Below, in pieces: positions 36,320-47,076 of a stretch of 64,000 nucleotides of DNA. Source of the DNA: Bryopsis sp. KO-2023 (lineage: Eukaryota; Chlorophyta; Ulvophyceae; Bryopsidales; Bryopsidaceae); the NCBI GenBank assembly GCA_030272585.1, contig BSYQ01000005.1:2852001-2916000 (forward strand). The letters run 5' to 3'. A model generated the notes under the pieces. It worked only from the letters and a program-made list of their open reading frames with translations, was not told the DNA's origin and made no database searches. Made by a program: the position numbers and the translations under genes. Position 1 is the stretch's first letter, and each line of letters starts with the position of its first letter.

Positions 36320-39300
36320 GTGCTGCAGCAGGCGTGCTACACATTCTGGAAAAACGTGCAGGAAGGCAATCTGGACGATCAGGAGTTAAAGGCGGCTGGC
36401 TTTCGCCTGCGCCTATACCATTGGCAGGAACGGGAACAGGTTGCAGAGGAAGTAGCTTATAGACCACCCCTGACAATACACCCTGAGTTTATCGGACCCA
36501 TACCTGCCATATTTGAGGACGAGTGGGTTGCTGTGTGGTGCCATCGTTTCCGCGCGAAGAGTTTTTGGTGGATATATCAGAGTGTACTCACAGGCCTGTT
36601 AACCAAGGAAGAGGGGGACTCACAAACTCGTGAGCTGTTCAGTAACGACTTATCTGGTCTTTTCAAGCTAGCCCGAGACAGAGCGCGTGATCACGAGGTC
36701 TCACGGCTGTTCTGGGGAGAGCACGAGGCAGCACGGCTGGGTACAGAGCGAGTGGAAGAACGGGTATCGGAGGAACTGCGAAAAGCCGAGCAGCAGTGGA
36801 AAACGAAGTTCCTCAAGGGTCTTGAAGACGAGTACCACCAAAGAACGGAGGGAGACGCCGAGGGATCACGCCCAGCAAGCAGAAGTTCCCCAGATCTGAG
36901 TGGCGGCGCAGGAGAAGTTGGAGAAGTTGGAGAACCTGAGGAAAAACCGGGCAGCGAGATCAGTGAAGAGAGCCTTGGTGGCGGCGCGGAGACAGTGCAC
37001 GACGAGACTGAGCAAGGCAGCGCGAGAGAGCAGCCCAGGGTTGAGTCGGAGGACGAGGAAAGAGAGAGCCACGAAGACTTTCCCCGTGATTGGGAAGCCG
37101 AGGTTGTTGTAGAAGAAGTCGGAGTCGAACCTGTTGAAGAAGGAGCCTCCGAAGGAGATCTTGTTGGAGCCACTGACCAAGAGGAAGCCGAGGTTGTTGT
37201 GGAAGAAGTCGGAGTCGAACCTGTTGAAGAAGGAGCCTCTGAAGGAGATCTTGTTGGAACCACTGACCAAGAGGAAGCCGAGGTTGTCGTAGAAGAAGTC
37301 GGAGTCGAACCTGTTGAAGAAGGAGCCTCTGAAGGAGATCTTGTTGGAACCACTGACCAGGAGGAAGCCGAGGTTGTTGTGGAAGAAGTCGAAGTCGAAC
37401 CTGTTGAAGAAGGAGCCTCTGAAGGAGATCTTGTTGGGACCACTGACCAAGAGGAAGCCGAGGTTGTTGTGGAAGAAGTCGGAGACGAACCTGTTGAAGA
37501 AGGAGCCTCCGAAGGAGATCTTGTTGGAGCCACTGACCAAGAGGAAGCCGAGGTTGTTGTGGAAGAAGTCGAAGTCGAACCTGTTGAAGAAGGAGCCTCC
37601 GAAGGAGATCTTGTTGGAACCACTGACCAAGAGGAAGCCGAGGTTGTTGTGGAAGAAGTCGGAGTCGAACCTGTTGAAGAAGGAGCCTCTGAAGGAGATC
37701 TTGCTGGAACCACTGACCAAGAGGAAGCCGAGGTTGTTGTGGAAGAAGTCGAAGTCGAACCTGTTGAAGAAGGAGCCTCCGAAGGAGATCTTGTTGGAGC
37801 CACTGACCAAGAGGAAGCCGAGGTTGTTGTGGAAGAAGTCGAAGTCGAACCTATTAAAGAAGGAGCCTCTGAAGGAGATCTTGTTGGAGCCACTGACCAA
37901 GAGGAAGCCGAGGTTGTTGTGGAAGAAGTCGGAGTCGAACCTGTTGAAGAAGGAGCCTCTGAAGGAGATCTTGTTGGAACCACTGACCAAGAGGAAGCCG
38001 AGGTTGTTGTGGAAGAAGTCGGAGTCGGACCTGTTGAAGAAGGAGCCTCTGAAGGAGATCTTGTTGGAACCACTGACCACGAGGAGGCTGAGGTTGTTGA
38101 AGAGGAAATCAGAGTTGAGCCAGACGAGGAGGAAGCTCTAGAGAGGGACCTGGTTGGGAGTTTTGATCACGAGGAAGCCGGTGTTGAACCAGTTGAGGAA
38201 GGAGGAAGTGCGGCCGTTCCAGGGAGTAGCGGAGAGACCAACGGAGTGGGATCAGGCGGAGGAACTGAGTACCACAGCGCCGCTAGTTGGGCGGAAGGAA
38301 GAGCCTATCGTATCGAGCCAGGGTTTCCAGAGGACCCTTCTGAGCCATCGAGTACCACTTCAGACGAGGAAGAGTCCCACGAAGGAGAAGGCGAAAGAGA
38401 GTCGACCTCCAGTTCTGGGGAAGGATCGTTACCCCCAGATCAGCCCCCGCCGAACCCATTTTTTGCCTTTGACGACGAAGGAGAAGGCGAGAGTGGATCA
38501 TCCTCCAGTGCTGAAGAAGAACCGTTACCGGACCAGCCCCCGCTGAACCCATTTGCCTTTGGGGTTGGACTTCCCTATCTCCAACCACCAGTCCCACCTG
38601 TTCCTCCACCCGTTCCACCTGTACCACCTGGTCCACCACCAGTCCCTCCACCACCTCCTCCACCACCTCCTCCACCACACCTACCAGGCGGAGTCGGTGC
38701 CATGGCCCACCCCAGAGGACCTCCAAACAGGCTGATCAACAGTCAGTTAACAGCCTTCACCGGGGCAGAGAAGGAAGATGTGGCCACCTGGATACGGTCA
38801 TACGAGATTCTCGCCACAGGCTCAGGGTGGAGTGTACCACCAGCGGTGCCGGACCATGAGGATCAGAGAATTGAGAGACTCGTCCTGTATACGACGGGGA
38901 AAGCGCGATCATGGGTGGACAATTGGACGGCCAGACACCCTACACATGTGGGAGGGCTGCCGAACCCAGAAAGGACATGGCAGGAGTTACAAATGGGCAT
39001 GTTGGCAAGGTTTGGAGTGGCGCCAGCGACGTTGGTGGCCCGTATCTTGGAGCGGAAACAAAAGAATGACGAAACTGTGGGAGAATACGCTTCTGCACTC
39101 TCCCAGATGCAGCAACAACTCAATGCGAGTCGAGCCCCAGGCAGTCCCGCCGTGGCTGACGAACTTCTACTGCAATTGTTCAAGAACGGAGTGCGGGAGG
39201 ATCTTGCCCCCATCCTGCTGGGTTTTACAGGAGATACCCTGGATGAAGCAGTGGCAAGAGCCAGACAGATCGAAGAGAGACAAGTGCGGCCGGGGCCAAA

Positions 39301-41482
39301 GCGAAAGACAACGATCAACACACTGGAGGAACTGCAGGACCAAGCAGTGATGGAGCCAGTCCTGGCGGAAGTAAATATTATGGATCAGCGGGTGAACGAA
39401 CAAATCGAGAATTTGAGGAAGGAGGTGCGCGAACACCAAACCACCACGGACTCGCGACTCAGAGGAGTGGAGCAGCATGTGAGAACTTCTGGGCAGCAGT
39501 TTGGCGAACTCAAAAGTATGATCTCCACTCTATCAGGAATGGTGGCGGATGTGAGACAGCCTAATGTGCCAGAGCCAGGAGGAGGGAACTATGGAAACAC
39601 TGGGGGTACCGGAGCAAACCAAGTGCCAATCAATGGAGGCAGAGGGCAAGGGGCCTACAGAGGCAATGGCTGGGGAAATGGAGGAGGCAGAGGACGGGGA
39701 ACTCGGAACAATGGCAATGGAGGAAGAGGCTGGGGAGGAGGGCGTTATGATGTGAACAAAGTCAGATGTTGGCACTGCTCGCGCCTTGGCCATTATGCCA
39801 GCCAGTGTCCTGAACATTTAAACTTCTTCCAGGCGGAAATGGGGGACCACCTGGTGATGGACTTTGAGCAAACGGACCCTGGGGCAACCACCACAGAAGG
39901 ACCCGAGGAGGTTCTGGCACCAATCTGGTACTCTGAAATGGATATTGACCACGGAGGCTTGGACGGGGACCAGGGAGGCAGTGGAGGAACCCCCATGGAC
40001 ACGAGCCCAATACCTTCAGAACCTCGAGCAGATGCTGGGGAGGAAGTTGTGATGGAGGAACCAAAGAAGGAACCAGAACCCCCACGGGAGCCGGAGGAGA
40101 AGACAAAGTCTGTGCCTGAACCAGAAGATGTGCCGAGGCCACGAGATGAGCCACAAGGATCGAGACCGGTTATGTTACCACCTATGTTACCTCCACCCAT
40201 GCGGCCACCGTCCCCACGGAATACCATGACCAAGAAAAAGAAAATGGGGAAAAAGACGGCGGGGGAGCCAAAAGAGAAGAGAATGTTTACGGCGGCAGAG
40301 GCCAAAAAGTTTGTGGAGGGTCTGATGACGGAGGTTCCAGTGGCGAGTCTGTGCCAGCACCACCCGGAGTTGATCGATGCATGGTTGAAGGCACTGAGGG
40401 TGCCCATGGCTAAAGTACCTGCAATCACTACTGTGGAGGGAGTGGGCAAGCCCAGCCCATATGCAGTCACTACCGCCACAGCCAAGATCATGGAGACCAA
40501 GGTACCAGGGGCCATCATTGATACGGGGGCGAGTGCTTGTGTGATATCGGCCCAACTCCTAGCACGGACAGGGTTGACCCACCTGATGGAGGCACCGAAG
40601 GGGAGGTACAGGGATTGCAATGGCGAGACTAGGCAAGCTCTGGGGTACATCCCTGCCCTGCCCATCGCCCTTGGACAATGCAAACAGATCGTACCGTGCC
40701 ATGTAGTGGAGAACGAACATCTATCCCTAATCATTGGGACCCCGTGGTTGGTGGATACCGGTACAGAGATCCACTTTGGTTTCAAGCGGCTCACTCCGTG
40801 TGTGGCTGGACGGCGAGTAGGTCACGTACCCATCGAGTTCCTTCACACAACGACGCCTGAGAGTGCTGCAGTCGTCGCAGTTTACCAAACCCTCCGATCG
40901 ATCGAAGAAACGAGCGCCGCCCCAGAACCGCCAGCAGCCCCCACTGGAAAGCAGCCACAGCAGGATTCAATGACGAGCCAGACGCCACCGGGGGAACGCC
41001 GACCAGATGGGTTTATCCAGCCCTACCTCTACGTTCCTCAACCCCCTCCTCTGTGGGTCACCAAGCGCCAGAAGGCAGTGCTGCAGGAGTGCTGCGCTAT
41101 TCGGCGGGGAAAGGGGATGAGTGAGGCGGCGGCCACACATCTGTATCACCAAGAGGCAGAAATACTGGACACCAGGGGGAGGCACCACGGAGGGACAAAG
41201 AGGGAGTTCAAAAAGATCCACGACGAAAGGTTGAGATGCGAGGGAGAACCGAGAAAAAGGGATGCTATCACAAGGGAGTATTTCCGAAGGTGCGACGCTG
41301 TGACGAGCGCACAGAGGGAGGAGTCGGAGGAGATGTTGGGGCACTTCCGCAGGGAGGCCCAGAGGTGGAGGCCAGTGGAGGGTGGCGAGACTGGAGGGGG
41401 GACCTCCACAGCAGCCGCAGCTGGCGGGGAGGGGAGGAGTGAGCCACCAAGGGTGGTGAGCTACGACTCCTCGGATTTTTAA
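36320..41482 (+). CDS. gag: A2 Gag-protease with long ATG-less N-terminal extension
   Basis: The frame is open for 1720 codons after a TGA at 36314; it begins at GTG. No ATG occurs in frame until about 38701 (GCCATGG, MAHPRGPPNRL). Order: a folded-looking N-terminal domain rich in W/F (about 1-200; FWWIYQSVLTGLL), S/E linker, eleven 30-residue acidic repeats plus a diverged twelfth, S/E and Pro-rich linkers, capsid-like domain (ARSWVDNW, LARFGVAPATLVARILE), coiled coil, Gly/Asn/Arg stretch, CCHC (CWHCSRLGHYASQC), acidic-Pro linker, aspartic protease (IDTGASACVIS, IIGTPWL), charged spacer ending SYDSSDF. Either a non-AUG start makes a long Gag or a spliced leader supplies the start; the short Gag could begin at 38701. 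Confidence 0.88.
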   Translation: MLQQACYTFWKNVQEGNLDDQELKAAGFRLRLYHWQEREQVAEEVAYRPPLTIHPEFIGPIPAIFEDEWVAVWCHRFRAKSFWWIYQSVLTGLLTKEEGDSQTRELFSNDLSGLFKLARDRARDHEVSRLFWGEHEAARLGTERVEERVSEELRKAEQQWKTKFLKGLEDEYHQRTEGDAEGSRPASRSSPDLSGGAGEVGEVGEPEEKPGSEISEESLGGGAETVHDETEQGSAREQPRVESEDEERESHEDFPRDWEAEVVVEEVGVEPVEEGASEGDLVGATDQEEAEVVVEEVGVEPVEEGASEGDLVGTTDQEEAEVVVEEVGVEPVEEGASEGDLVGTTDQEEAEVVVEEVEVEPVEEGASEGDLVGTTDQEEAEVVVEEVGDEPVEEGASEGDLVGATDQEEAEVVVEEVEVEPVEEGASEGDLVGTTDQEEAEVVVEEVGVEPVEEGASEGDLAGTTDQEEAEVVVEEVEVEPVEEGASEGDLVGATDQEEAEVVVEEVEVEPIKEGASEGDLVGATDQEEAEVVVEEVGVEPVEEGASEGDLVGTTDQEEAEVVVEEVGVGPVEEGASEGDLVGTTDHEEAEVVEEEIRVEPDEEEALERDLVGSFDHEEAGVEPVEEGGSAAVPGSSGETNGVGSGGGTEYHSAASWAEGRAYRIEPGFPEDPSEPSSTTSDEEESHEGEGERESTSSSGEGSLPPDQPPPNPFFAFDDEGEGESGSSSSAEEEPLPDQPPLNPFAFGVGLPYLQPPVPPVPPPVPPVPPGPPPVPPPPPPPPPPPHLPGGVGAMAHPRGPPNRLINSQLTAFTGAEKEDVATWIRSYEILATGSGWSVPPAVPDHEDQRIERLVLYTTGKARSWVDNWTARHPTHVGGLPNPERTWQELQMGMLARFGVAPATLVARILERKQKNDETVGEYASALSQMQQQLNASRAPGSPAVADELLLQLFKNGVREDLAPILLGFTGDTLDEAVARARQIEERQVRPGPKRKTTINTLEELQDQAVMEPVLAEVNIMDQRVNEQIENLRKEVREHQTTTDSRLRGVEQHVRTSGQQFGELKSMISTLSGMVADVRQPNVPEPGGGNYGNTGGTGANQVPINGGRGQGAYRGNGWGNGGGRGRGTRNNGNGGRGWGGGRYDVNKVRCWHCSRLGHYASQCPEHLNFFQAEMGDHLVMDFEQTDPGATTTEGPEEVLAPIWYSEMDIDHGGLDGDQGGSGGTPMDTSPIPSEPRADAGEEVVMEEPKKEPEPPREPEEKTKSVPEPEDVPRPRDEPQGSRPVMLPPMLPPPMRPPSPRNTMTKKKKMGKKTAGEPKEKRMFTAAEAKKFVEGLMTEVPVASLCQHHPELIDAWLKALRVPMAKVPAITTVEGVGKPSPYAVTTATAKIMETKVPGAIIDTGASACVISAQLLARTGLTHLMEAPKGRYRDCNGETRQALGYIPALPIALGQCKQIVPCHVVENEHLSLIIGTPWLVDTGTEIHFGFKRLTPCVAGRRVGHVPIEFLHTTTPESAAVVAVYQTLRSIEETSAAPEPPAAPTGKQPQQDSMTSQTPPGERRPDGFIQPYLYVPQPPPLWVTKRQKAVLQECCAIRRGKGMSEAAATHLYHQEAEILDTRGRHHGGTKREFKKIHDERLRCEGEPRKRDAITREYFRRCDAVTSAQREESEEMLGHFRREAQRWRPVEGGETGGGTSTAAAAGGEGRSEPPRVVSYDSSDF
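37094..38083 (+). repeat. 90-bp coding tandem repeat, 11 units, in A2 gag
   Basis: The period is exactly 90 bp (GAAGCCGAGGTTGTTGT at 37094, 37184, 37274 and so on to 37994; a diverged unit starts 38084). Each unit encodes 30 residues, mostly Glu and Val with SEGDLVG and TDQE. Units differ by single bases (VGVEP/VEVEP/VGDEP, DLVGTT/DLVGAT), so the array is recent and frame-preserving. A1 shows the last units at 1-205. Confidence 0.97.
41473..41479 (+). promoter_or_regulatory. -1 frameshift site of A2 (G_GAT_TTT)
   Basis: GGATTTT followed by the gag TAA (41480-41482). The -1 frame is open into RT. Confidence 0.72.
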
Positions 41483-43494
41483 GTGGGCCGGCCACCGACG
41501 TCCTTCTTCGGCGACACCTGAAGGGGTGGCGGAGGTGGTTCGGTCCCACAAAGGGGAATAAAGGGAAAAGGGGAAGAGGGCGGCGTGGCAAGCGTGCGGG
41601 TAAACGAGAACAGTGGCGTCGAGCAGGCAGGAGGATCAAGGAGCAGGAAGCGAGAATGCAACGCCAAACGGAAGAAGTGGAAAGGGCCAGGAGTCTGTGG
41701 CCGGACTCATGGGCCATGCAATGCTTAAACCATAGCAGAACAGTGGAGGCAGAAATCCTTATGAGGGAGGGAATGGGAGAAGAAAAAGAAAAAAAGGGAA
41801 AAGAAAATTCAGGGGAAAGGAAAGCCAAAGAAACAGAAAAAGAAAAGGAAAGAAAAGAAAAAGGAGAAAGAAAAGAAAGGTTTGGGTTGAGGGAAATGGG
41901 ACAGGCAGCAGTTCAGCTGCAGGAAAATCAGATTTGGGCAGGGGTGGTTCCCCTTGGGACTTCTGATGTAGAAAATAAAACGTTTGCCACAGAAAAGGAA
42001 AGGGAAGAGAAAAAGGTGTCACTTAGAGAAAAACTGGAAGAACTGAAAATTAGTCCCCATCTTACCCCCCACCAAAGAAAAGAGCTGCTGGAGCTTCTGC
42101 AGCAGTACCCCGATGCCTGTGCTTGGTCCTCGGATCAAGTCGGGCAAACCAACATATTATACCACGAGATCCCCACCGGAGATCATCCCCCCATCAGGCA
42201 GAATCCCTACCGGTTCAGTTTTGCGGAGAACCAGGTAGTCAAATCGGAGGTGGCGAGGATGCTCCTGGATGGAGTGGTGCGGAAGTCAAAGTCCCCGTGG
42301 GCCTCACCGATCGTCTTGGTTCCAAAGCCAGATGGGTCGGTGCGGTTCTGTGTTGATTACCGCAAGCTTAACAAGGTGACCACCCGAGATAGCTTTCCTC
42401 TCCCGAGGATCGAGGATGCGATCAACCAGTTCTCGGAGGCCAAGTTCTTCACCGCTCTGGATTTGAGGTCAGGGTATTGGCAGGTCAGGATGAGCACTGC
42501 CTCCGCGGAGAAAACGGCCTTCATCACTCAGGAGGGGCTATATGAGTTTGTGGTGATGCCCTTCGGGCTCAGTAACGCCCCAGCGACATTCCAAAGGATG
42601 ATGAACGAGGTACTGGGACCTATGCTGTGGAAGGGGGTGATCGTGTATTTGGATGATATCATCATCTATGCGGAGACTTGGGAAAAGCATCAGGAGATCT
42701 TGGCAGAGGTGCTGCAGCGGCTGAAGGAGGCCAACCTGAGGATCAGCCCGAGGAAATCGGACTTCGGGTTTGAGGAGCTACTCTACTTGGGTCACATCGT
42801 GGGAAAAGGGGAAATCAAGATGAATCCGAAGAAGGTAGCCACAGTGGAGCTGCAGGAGCCACCGGTGGATGTGTCTACTCTGAGGTCCTTCCTTGGCCTT
42901 ACTTCTTACTACAGGAGATTTGTGCGCGACTATGCAAGGATCGCTGCACCTCTGACGGAGTTGTTGAAGAAGGATGTGCCATTTGAATGGAGAGAACGAC
43001 AACAACAAGCATTTGAGAGGCTGAAGAAAAGCATAACCGATCAACCAGTCCTGGCTCCACCACAGCCACACCTACCATACACTCTGCAGACAGACTGGAG
43101 CAGCCAGGCTGTGGGGGCAGTTCTCTGCCAGAAGGATGAGCAAGGGAGAGAGCATGTGGTAGCCTATGCCAGCAAAAGACTCAACCCAGCGGAGAAGAAC
43201 TATTCGGTAGTGGAGGGGGAGTGCCTGGCAGTGGTATGGGCTTGCACCCTATTCAGGCCATACATCTATGGCACAGAATTTGTGCTGCAGACAGACCAGC
43301 GGGCATTACAGTGGTTGATGACAGGCACTAAACTGACGGGAAAACTGATGAGGTGGGCACTCCGCCTACAGGAGTTTGATTTCAGGATTGAGTTCCGCGC
43401 TGGAAAAAGCAATGCGAATGCGGATGCACTGACCAGGCTTCCAGTTCCACTGGATCATCCGATAGTCAGTGGATCCACAGCACTTCGTCCATAA
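41473..43494 (+). CDS. pol: A2 pol: reverse transcriptase and RNase H
   Basis: The frame opens at the shift site; first ATG at 41656 (612 residues from there). Same motifs as A1: VDYRKLNKVTTRD, LDLRSGYWQV, YLDDIIIYAE (about 42645), RNase H LQTDWSSQAVGAVLCQKDEQ, NANADALTRLP, TAA. It differs from A1 by a handful of residues (for example KDVPFEW against KEVPFAW). Intact. Confidence 0.95.
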   Translation, partial: GFLSGPATDVLLRRHLKGWRRWFGPTKGNKGKRGRGRRGKRAGKREQWRRAGRRIKEQEARMQRQTEEVERARSLWPDSWAMQCLNHSRTVEAEILMREGMGEEKEKKGKENSGERKAKETEKEKERKEKGERKERFGLREMGQAAVQLQENQIWAGVVPLGTSDVENKTFATEKEREEKKVSLREKLEELKISPHLTPHQRKELLELLQQYPDACAWSSDQVGQTNILYHEIPTGDHPPIRQNPYRFSFAENQVVKSEVARMLLDGVVRKSKSPWASPIVLVPKPDGSVRFCVDYRKLNKVTTRDSFPLPRIEDAINQFSEAKFFTALDLRSGYWQVRMSTASAEKTAFITQEGLYEFVVMPFGLSNAPATFQRMMNEVLGPMLWKGVIVYLDDIIIYAETWEKHQEILAEVLQRLKEANLRISPRKSDFGFEELLYLGHIVGKGEIKMNPKKVATVELQEPPVDVSTLRSFLGLTSYYRRFVRDYARIAAPLTELLKKDVPFEWRERQQQAFERLKKSITDQPVLAPPQPHLPYTLQTDWSSQAVGAVLCQKDEQGREHVVAYASKRLNPAEKNYSVVEGECLAVVWACTLFRPYIYGTEFVLQTDQRALQWLMTGTKLTGKLMRWALRLQEFDFRIEFRAGKSNANADALTRLPVPLDHPIVSGSTALRP

Positions 43495-43680
43495 GGATCT
43501 TCCGGGGATCTCAAGATCATGGCTGGAAAAAGAGGAACCATTGTTGGTCCAATGGGGGTACTTCTAGACTGAAGGCAAGGCCACACGAACCCCGAAAAAG
43601 TAGCGTGGAATACCGTTACCGTTCGGACTTCGTGATTTGCCACAGTTGCTGCCGTGATCAAAGGAGGAGGTCAAAGGAGA
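43495..43680 (+). other. A2 spacer between RNase H and integrase ORFs
   Basis: Nearly identical to A1 24482-24667, with the same three stops. See the A1 entry. Confidence 0.7.
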
Positions 43681-45026
43681 ATGGATCCATGGGCGGATGC
43701 GGAACTGATGGAATTCTTGAAAACAACGGCATTACCCGCTGAGAAACAAGCAAAAGCGAGGGTGCGAAAAAGGGGTCAGAGATATCGATGGGTGGGAGGA
43801 GATCTACACCCACTCAAGTGCTTGAGTAAACAAGGAGAATGGCTAGAGGTGCCAAAAGAGGAGCAAAGGCCAACTGTGGTCCGAAAAGTCCACAGAGAAA
43901 ATGCGCACATCGGCGGCAGAGGATTGTGCCAGAAAGTGCAGCAGAGATACTGGTGGCCATATATAAGGAAAGAGGTAGAACAAGTGTGGCAGACGTGCCA
44001 CAGCTGCAGAAGAAGTCAGAAAGCGCCTAAGGAACGACACCCATTAAGGCAGCATATACCGTTAAGAGCCTGGGAGAGACTGGGTATGGACTTGATCACC
44101 CTGCCCACCACCGGAACGGGAGAAAAATATGTGATAGTCATGGTAGACTACTTCACCAAGTGGACGATCGCCGGGGCATTAACGAGTAAGAGGAGTTCTG
44201 CGGTGGCGGCGTGGCTGAAAGCCTCGGTGTTCCATCCATATGGACCGCCCGCCTCCATCATCACAGACAACGGGAGTGAATTCGAAGGAGAGGTGGCAGA
44301 ACTTCTACAGCAGTGGGGAGTCCAGCTGAGGAAAGGACGCCCATACCACCCGGAGACCAATGGGCTGGTCGAAAGAATGAACCGGGAGATACAACAACTA
44401 TTGCGGAGGGAGTGTGGCGGCGGGATCACGCCCCAATGGCCGGAGAAACTGCAGGAGGTGATTTATGCTATCAACACCAGGGAACACACCTCCACCGGAC
44501 TCAGCCCCGCCAAGGCATTGTTTTTCCGGGAGTTTTCCACCAAAACCAAACGAAATGAACGCTTAGCAGAATTGCGAGGGGAGTTACGCCGGGCAGATGC
44601 AGTGGAGCTGCAGCGCCAGGTCACCCTAAGGTTTATGAATGAGGAGAGGAAAGCTCAGGAGGGGAGTCTTGCCAGAGCCTTGCAGAAAGCAAGGGTCAAA
44701 CAGCAGCTGGGGCACCTCTGGGAGACGATCAGGCGGGGTAAAGCTCCAGCAGAACTGCAAGTAGGGGACATGGTGATGTTGTGCTCAACTCGGTTCCCCT
44801 ACCACCCCAAGGAGATGGAATTTAATCAGGGGCCATGGATGGTCCAGGAATTACGTGGGGATTTGGTAAAGGTGGGTCAGACCCCAAGGGATGCATGGAC
44901 TGTGGACAGGGTACAGTGTCGCCTCATTGAGAGGACGGACGTGGAGGAGTCTCGTGGCGGAAGTGCAGAAAAACCCAACAGCGGCGGCGAATTATTAGAC
45001 GAATTTGCACTTTTCGAGAGCCCAGC
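43681..45026 (+). CDS. A2 integrase, cut by B3 just before ORF3
   Basis: ATG at 43681. Zinc-binding H/H and CHSC (about 43900-44005), D in RLGMDLITL, D in ITDNGSEFEG (about 44267), E in GLVERMNRE (about 44370), then the tail to LFESPA. All catalytic residues are present. B3 follows after CCCAGC; the frame reads a few dozen codons into the B3 LTR. The missing C-terminal ORF3 part resumes at 53677. Because B3 lies between the two domains, the integrase itself may still be made in full. Confidence 0.93.
45021..45026. repeat. Target-site duplication of B3, left copy (CCCAGC)
   Basis: CCCAGC recurs at 53671-53676. The empty site is in A1 (about 26008-26013). Confidence 0.93.
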
Positions 45027-45581
45027 TGTAACCACAAATTGCGTCGCCTTGACCGCTGGGGTCACCCCTGCAGCTGGATTTAACGGTTGTGGAGGCGTTT
45101 TTTGCAGAACTGGAACGGCAGAAGTGGGGACAGCCCCTCTTTAACTTGATCACACGGCCTTGCAAGGCACTTTTCACTCAGGTCTCTTCTCAAAAGCTTT
45201 CTTACAACAGTCCAAAGGTCCAAACTCGAACAAAACACAAGAAGATCCACACCAAGAAGTACAATACCCTAAGATCAGCCGTTTAAATAGGCTGCAGCCT
45301 GACTCACCCCGGTCCCACCGATCACCTAGGATCCCACCTACTGATTGAGACTCCCTAAGCTAGCAAACCCATCTGATCTTTCGAGGTACCCCAAGTCTAT
45401 TCTTACAGCACCACCTCCTAGGACTGTCCAACCTAGTCAACCTTGCAGCTGAACTGCTACCTCTAGGCTGCGGTGGAACTGCTATGGCAGGACTGCCCTA
45501 ACTCTCCCCCCTCTACTCGACAGCACTCTGGCCCTGGCCAGTGTGACGAAATCGGTGGAGGCGACGTGGTTTGGGGTTACA
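45027..45581 (-). repeat. 3' LTR of B3
   Basis: The LTR is 555 bp. On the plus strand it begins TGTAACCACAAATTGCG and ends GGGGTTACA; the first seven plus-strand bases are the extra terminal GGTTACA of the element strand. Confidence 0.94.
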
Positions 45582-45893
45582 GCTGTAACCACTCCCCTCC
45601 TCCCTTGACTTTTGTCCCCAAAAGTTTAACTTAACCTCCCCCACTGAACTTCTTCTGTGCCTGGTCTATAGTTGTTAGCTAGTTGTTCCCAGAACTTTTC
45701 CAAAAATATCAACAAGAAAATCTTTCTCTGAACTGCCTGACTGGCTACTATGTCTGTAGACGTAGTGCTCAGAAACACAAAACAAGCGCCCATTGTTACG
45801 GCAGATCCATTTTATTATTATTAATTTTTTTCCACAGCAAAACTGTTCAAGGACATCAAAATGTAAACAAACAATGTTGTTCCTCAAACAGGT

Positions 45894-45926
<33 letters not shown>

Positions 45927-47076
45927 TCACAGCCATCAGCTGTTCTTTAAACCCAGCAGGACTGTTCAAAGAGCACTCGAATGTAAACCAGTGGTGGTGC
46001 ACTTCAATCAGTTCCCCCCCTTTTTTTTCCTCATAGCTAACAGCTGTTCTTTCACCCCTATAGGTCAAAGTGACCAGTTTGTCCCTGTTTGTCCCTTGTT
46101 TACCCCCCTTTTCTTCCCCAGTTCTCTATTGAGCTCAAAAAGTATCAAAAGAAAAGTTCTTTTCTTTATCGACTGACTGAATACTATTCCTGCAGAAATA
46201 GTATCCAAGAACAAAGTAGAACCAAAAACAAAATAAAAACCCACCCACTGCTGCTGCAGAAATACAGCAATACCAAACAAAACAACAATACAAAACAAAA
46301 CAAAACCAGAAAATACCATATTGTATTTCGCGATCCATCCGTACCACTAGTCAATCGGTCTCCGAATGGTATGGTCGTCCTTTCCTTAGTTGAACGCCCG
46401 GCTTCTGTAGAAGTTCTGCCACTTCATTTCTTTCTCCTCTCTCCGCTGTAAGCAAGGTGATGAGGTCCACTCCCAATCTCTCCCAAGCTCTCAACGGTAT
46501 ATGCTGCCGTAATGGATGAAGTCCCTTAGGCGCTTTCTCTCTCCCATGCTGCCGTAATGGATATAGTTCCTTAGGCGCTTTCTGACTCTCTCTGCAGTTA
46601 TGGCACGTCTGCCACACTTGCTCTTCCTCTTTTGATATATAACTCTTGCTGCAGTGCAGCTGCTGCACTCCTCTGGCTCAATCCTCTCCCGCCGATGTGC
46701 GCATTCTGTCTGTGGATATCTCGAACCACAGACTATCGTTGTTCCTCATTTGGCACCTGTCGCCATTCTCTTTCTCTGCTCAAGTACTTGAGTGGGTGAG
46801 CATCTCCTGCTACCCTTCAATATCGTCGACTTCTTCTGTGCACTTTCGCCTCAGCTTGTCTCCCAGCAGGCAAATCCTTTCTTTCCAAATATTTCATTTG
46901 ATCCTTATCCATCCATTGATCCACTTTTTCCCCCTTGACCTTTTGCAACAACAATGGTAGGCAAGAAATATGCAAAAACCTCACAAAATTCAAGTGTCCC
47001 CTACCACTGTTGAGTACTTCCATTGGGACAACAATGGTTGCACCTTGTCAGCTCTGATCTGGGGTTCCATAGTAAA
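45582..47076 (-). pseudogene. B3 integrase remnant and non-coding 3' region
   Basis: Reading on the minus strand: after RNase H, VKGEKVDQWMDKDQMKYLER text (about 46860-46920) ends in a stop. Then an ORF of 105 codons (46351-46668) has VWQTCHNCRESQKAPKEL, a duplicated KAPK-LHPLRQH piece, LGVDLITL with the first catalytic Asp, and a jump directly to NEVAELLQ and GRPYHSETD followed by a stop. The TDNGSEF Asp and the VERMN Glu are gone. Then T/G-rich text, poly-A/T runs, the hairpin at 45608-45625 and the polypurine tract (about 45592-45605) before the LTR. Confidence 0.85.

Noticed and set aside
36691-38080. Long minus-strand frames of 400-460 codons opposite the A2 90-bp repeat
   Set aside because: A short repeat whose length is a multiple of three keeps other frames open by chance; composition is low-complexity Ser/Thr or Phe/Asn and there is no independent signal.
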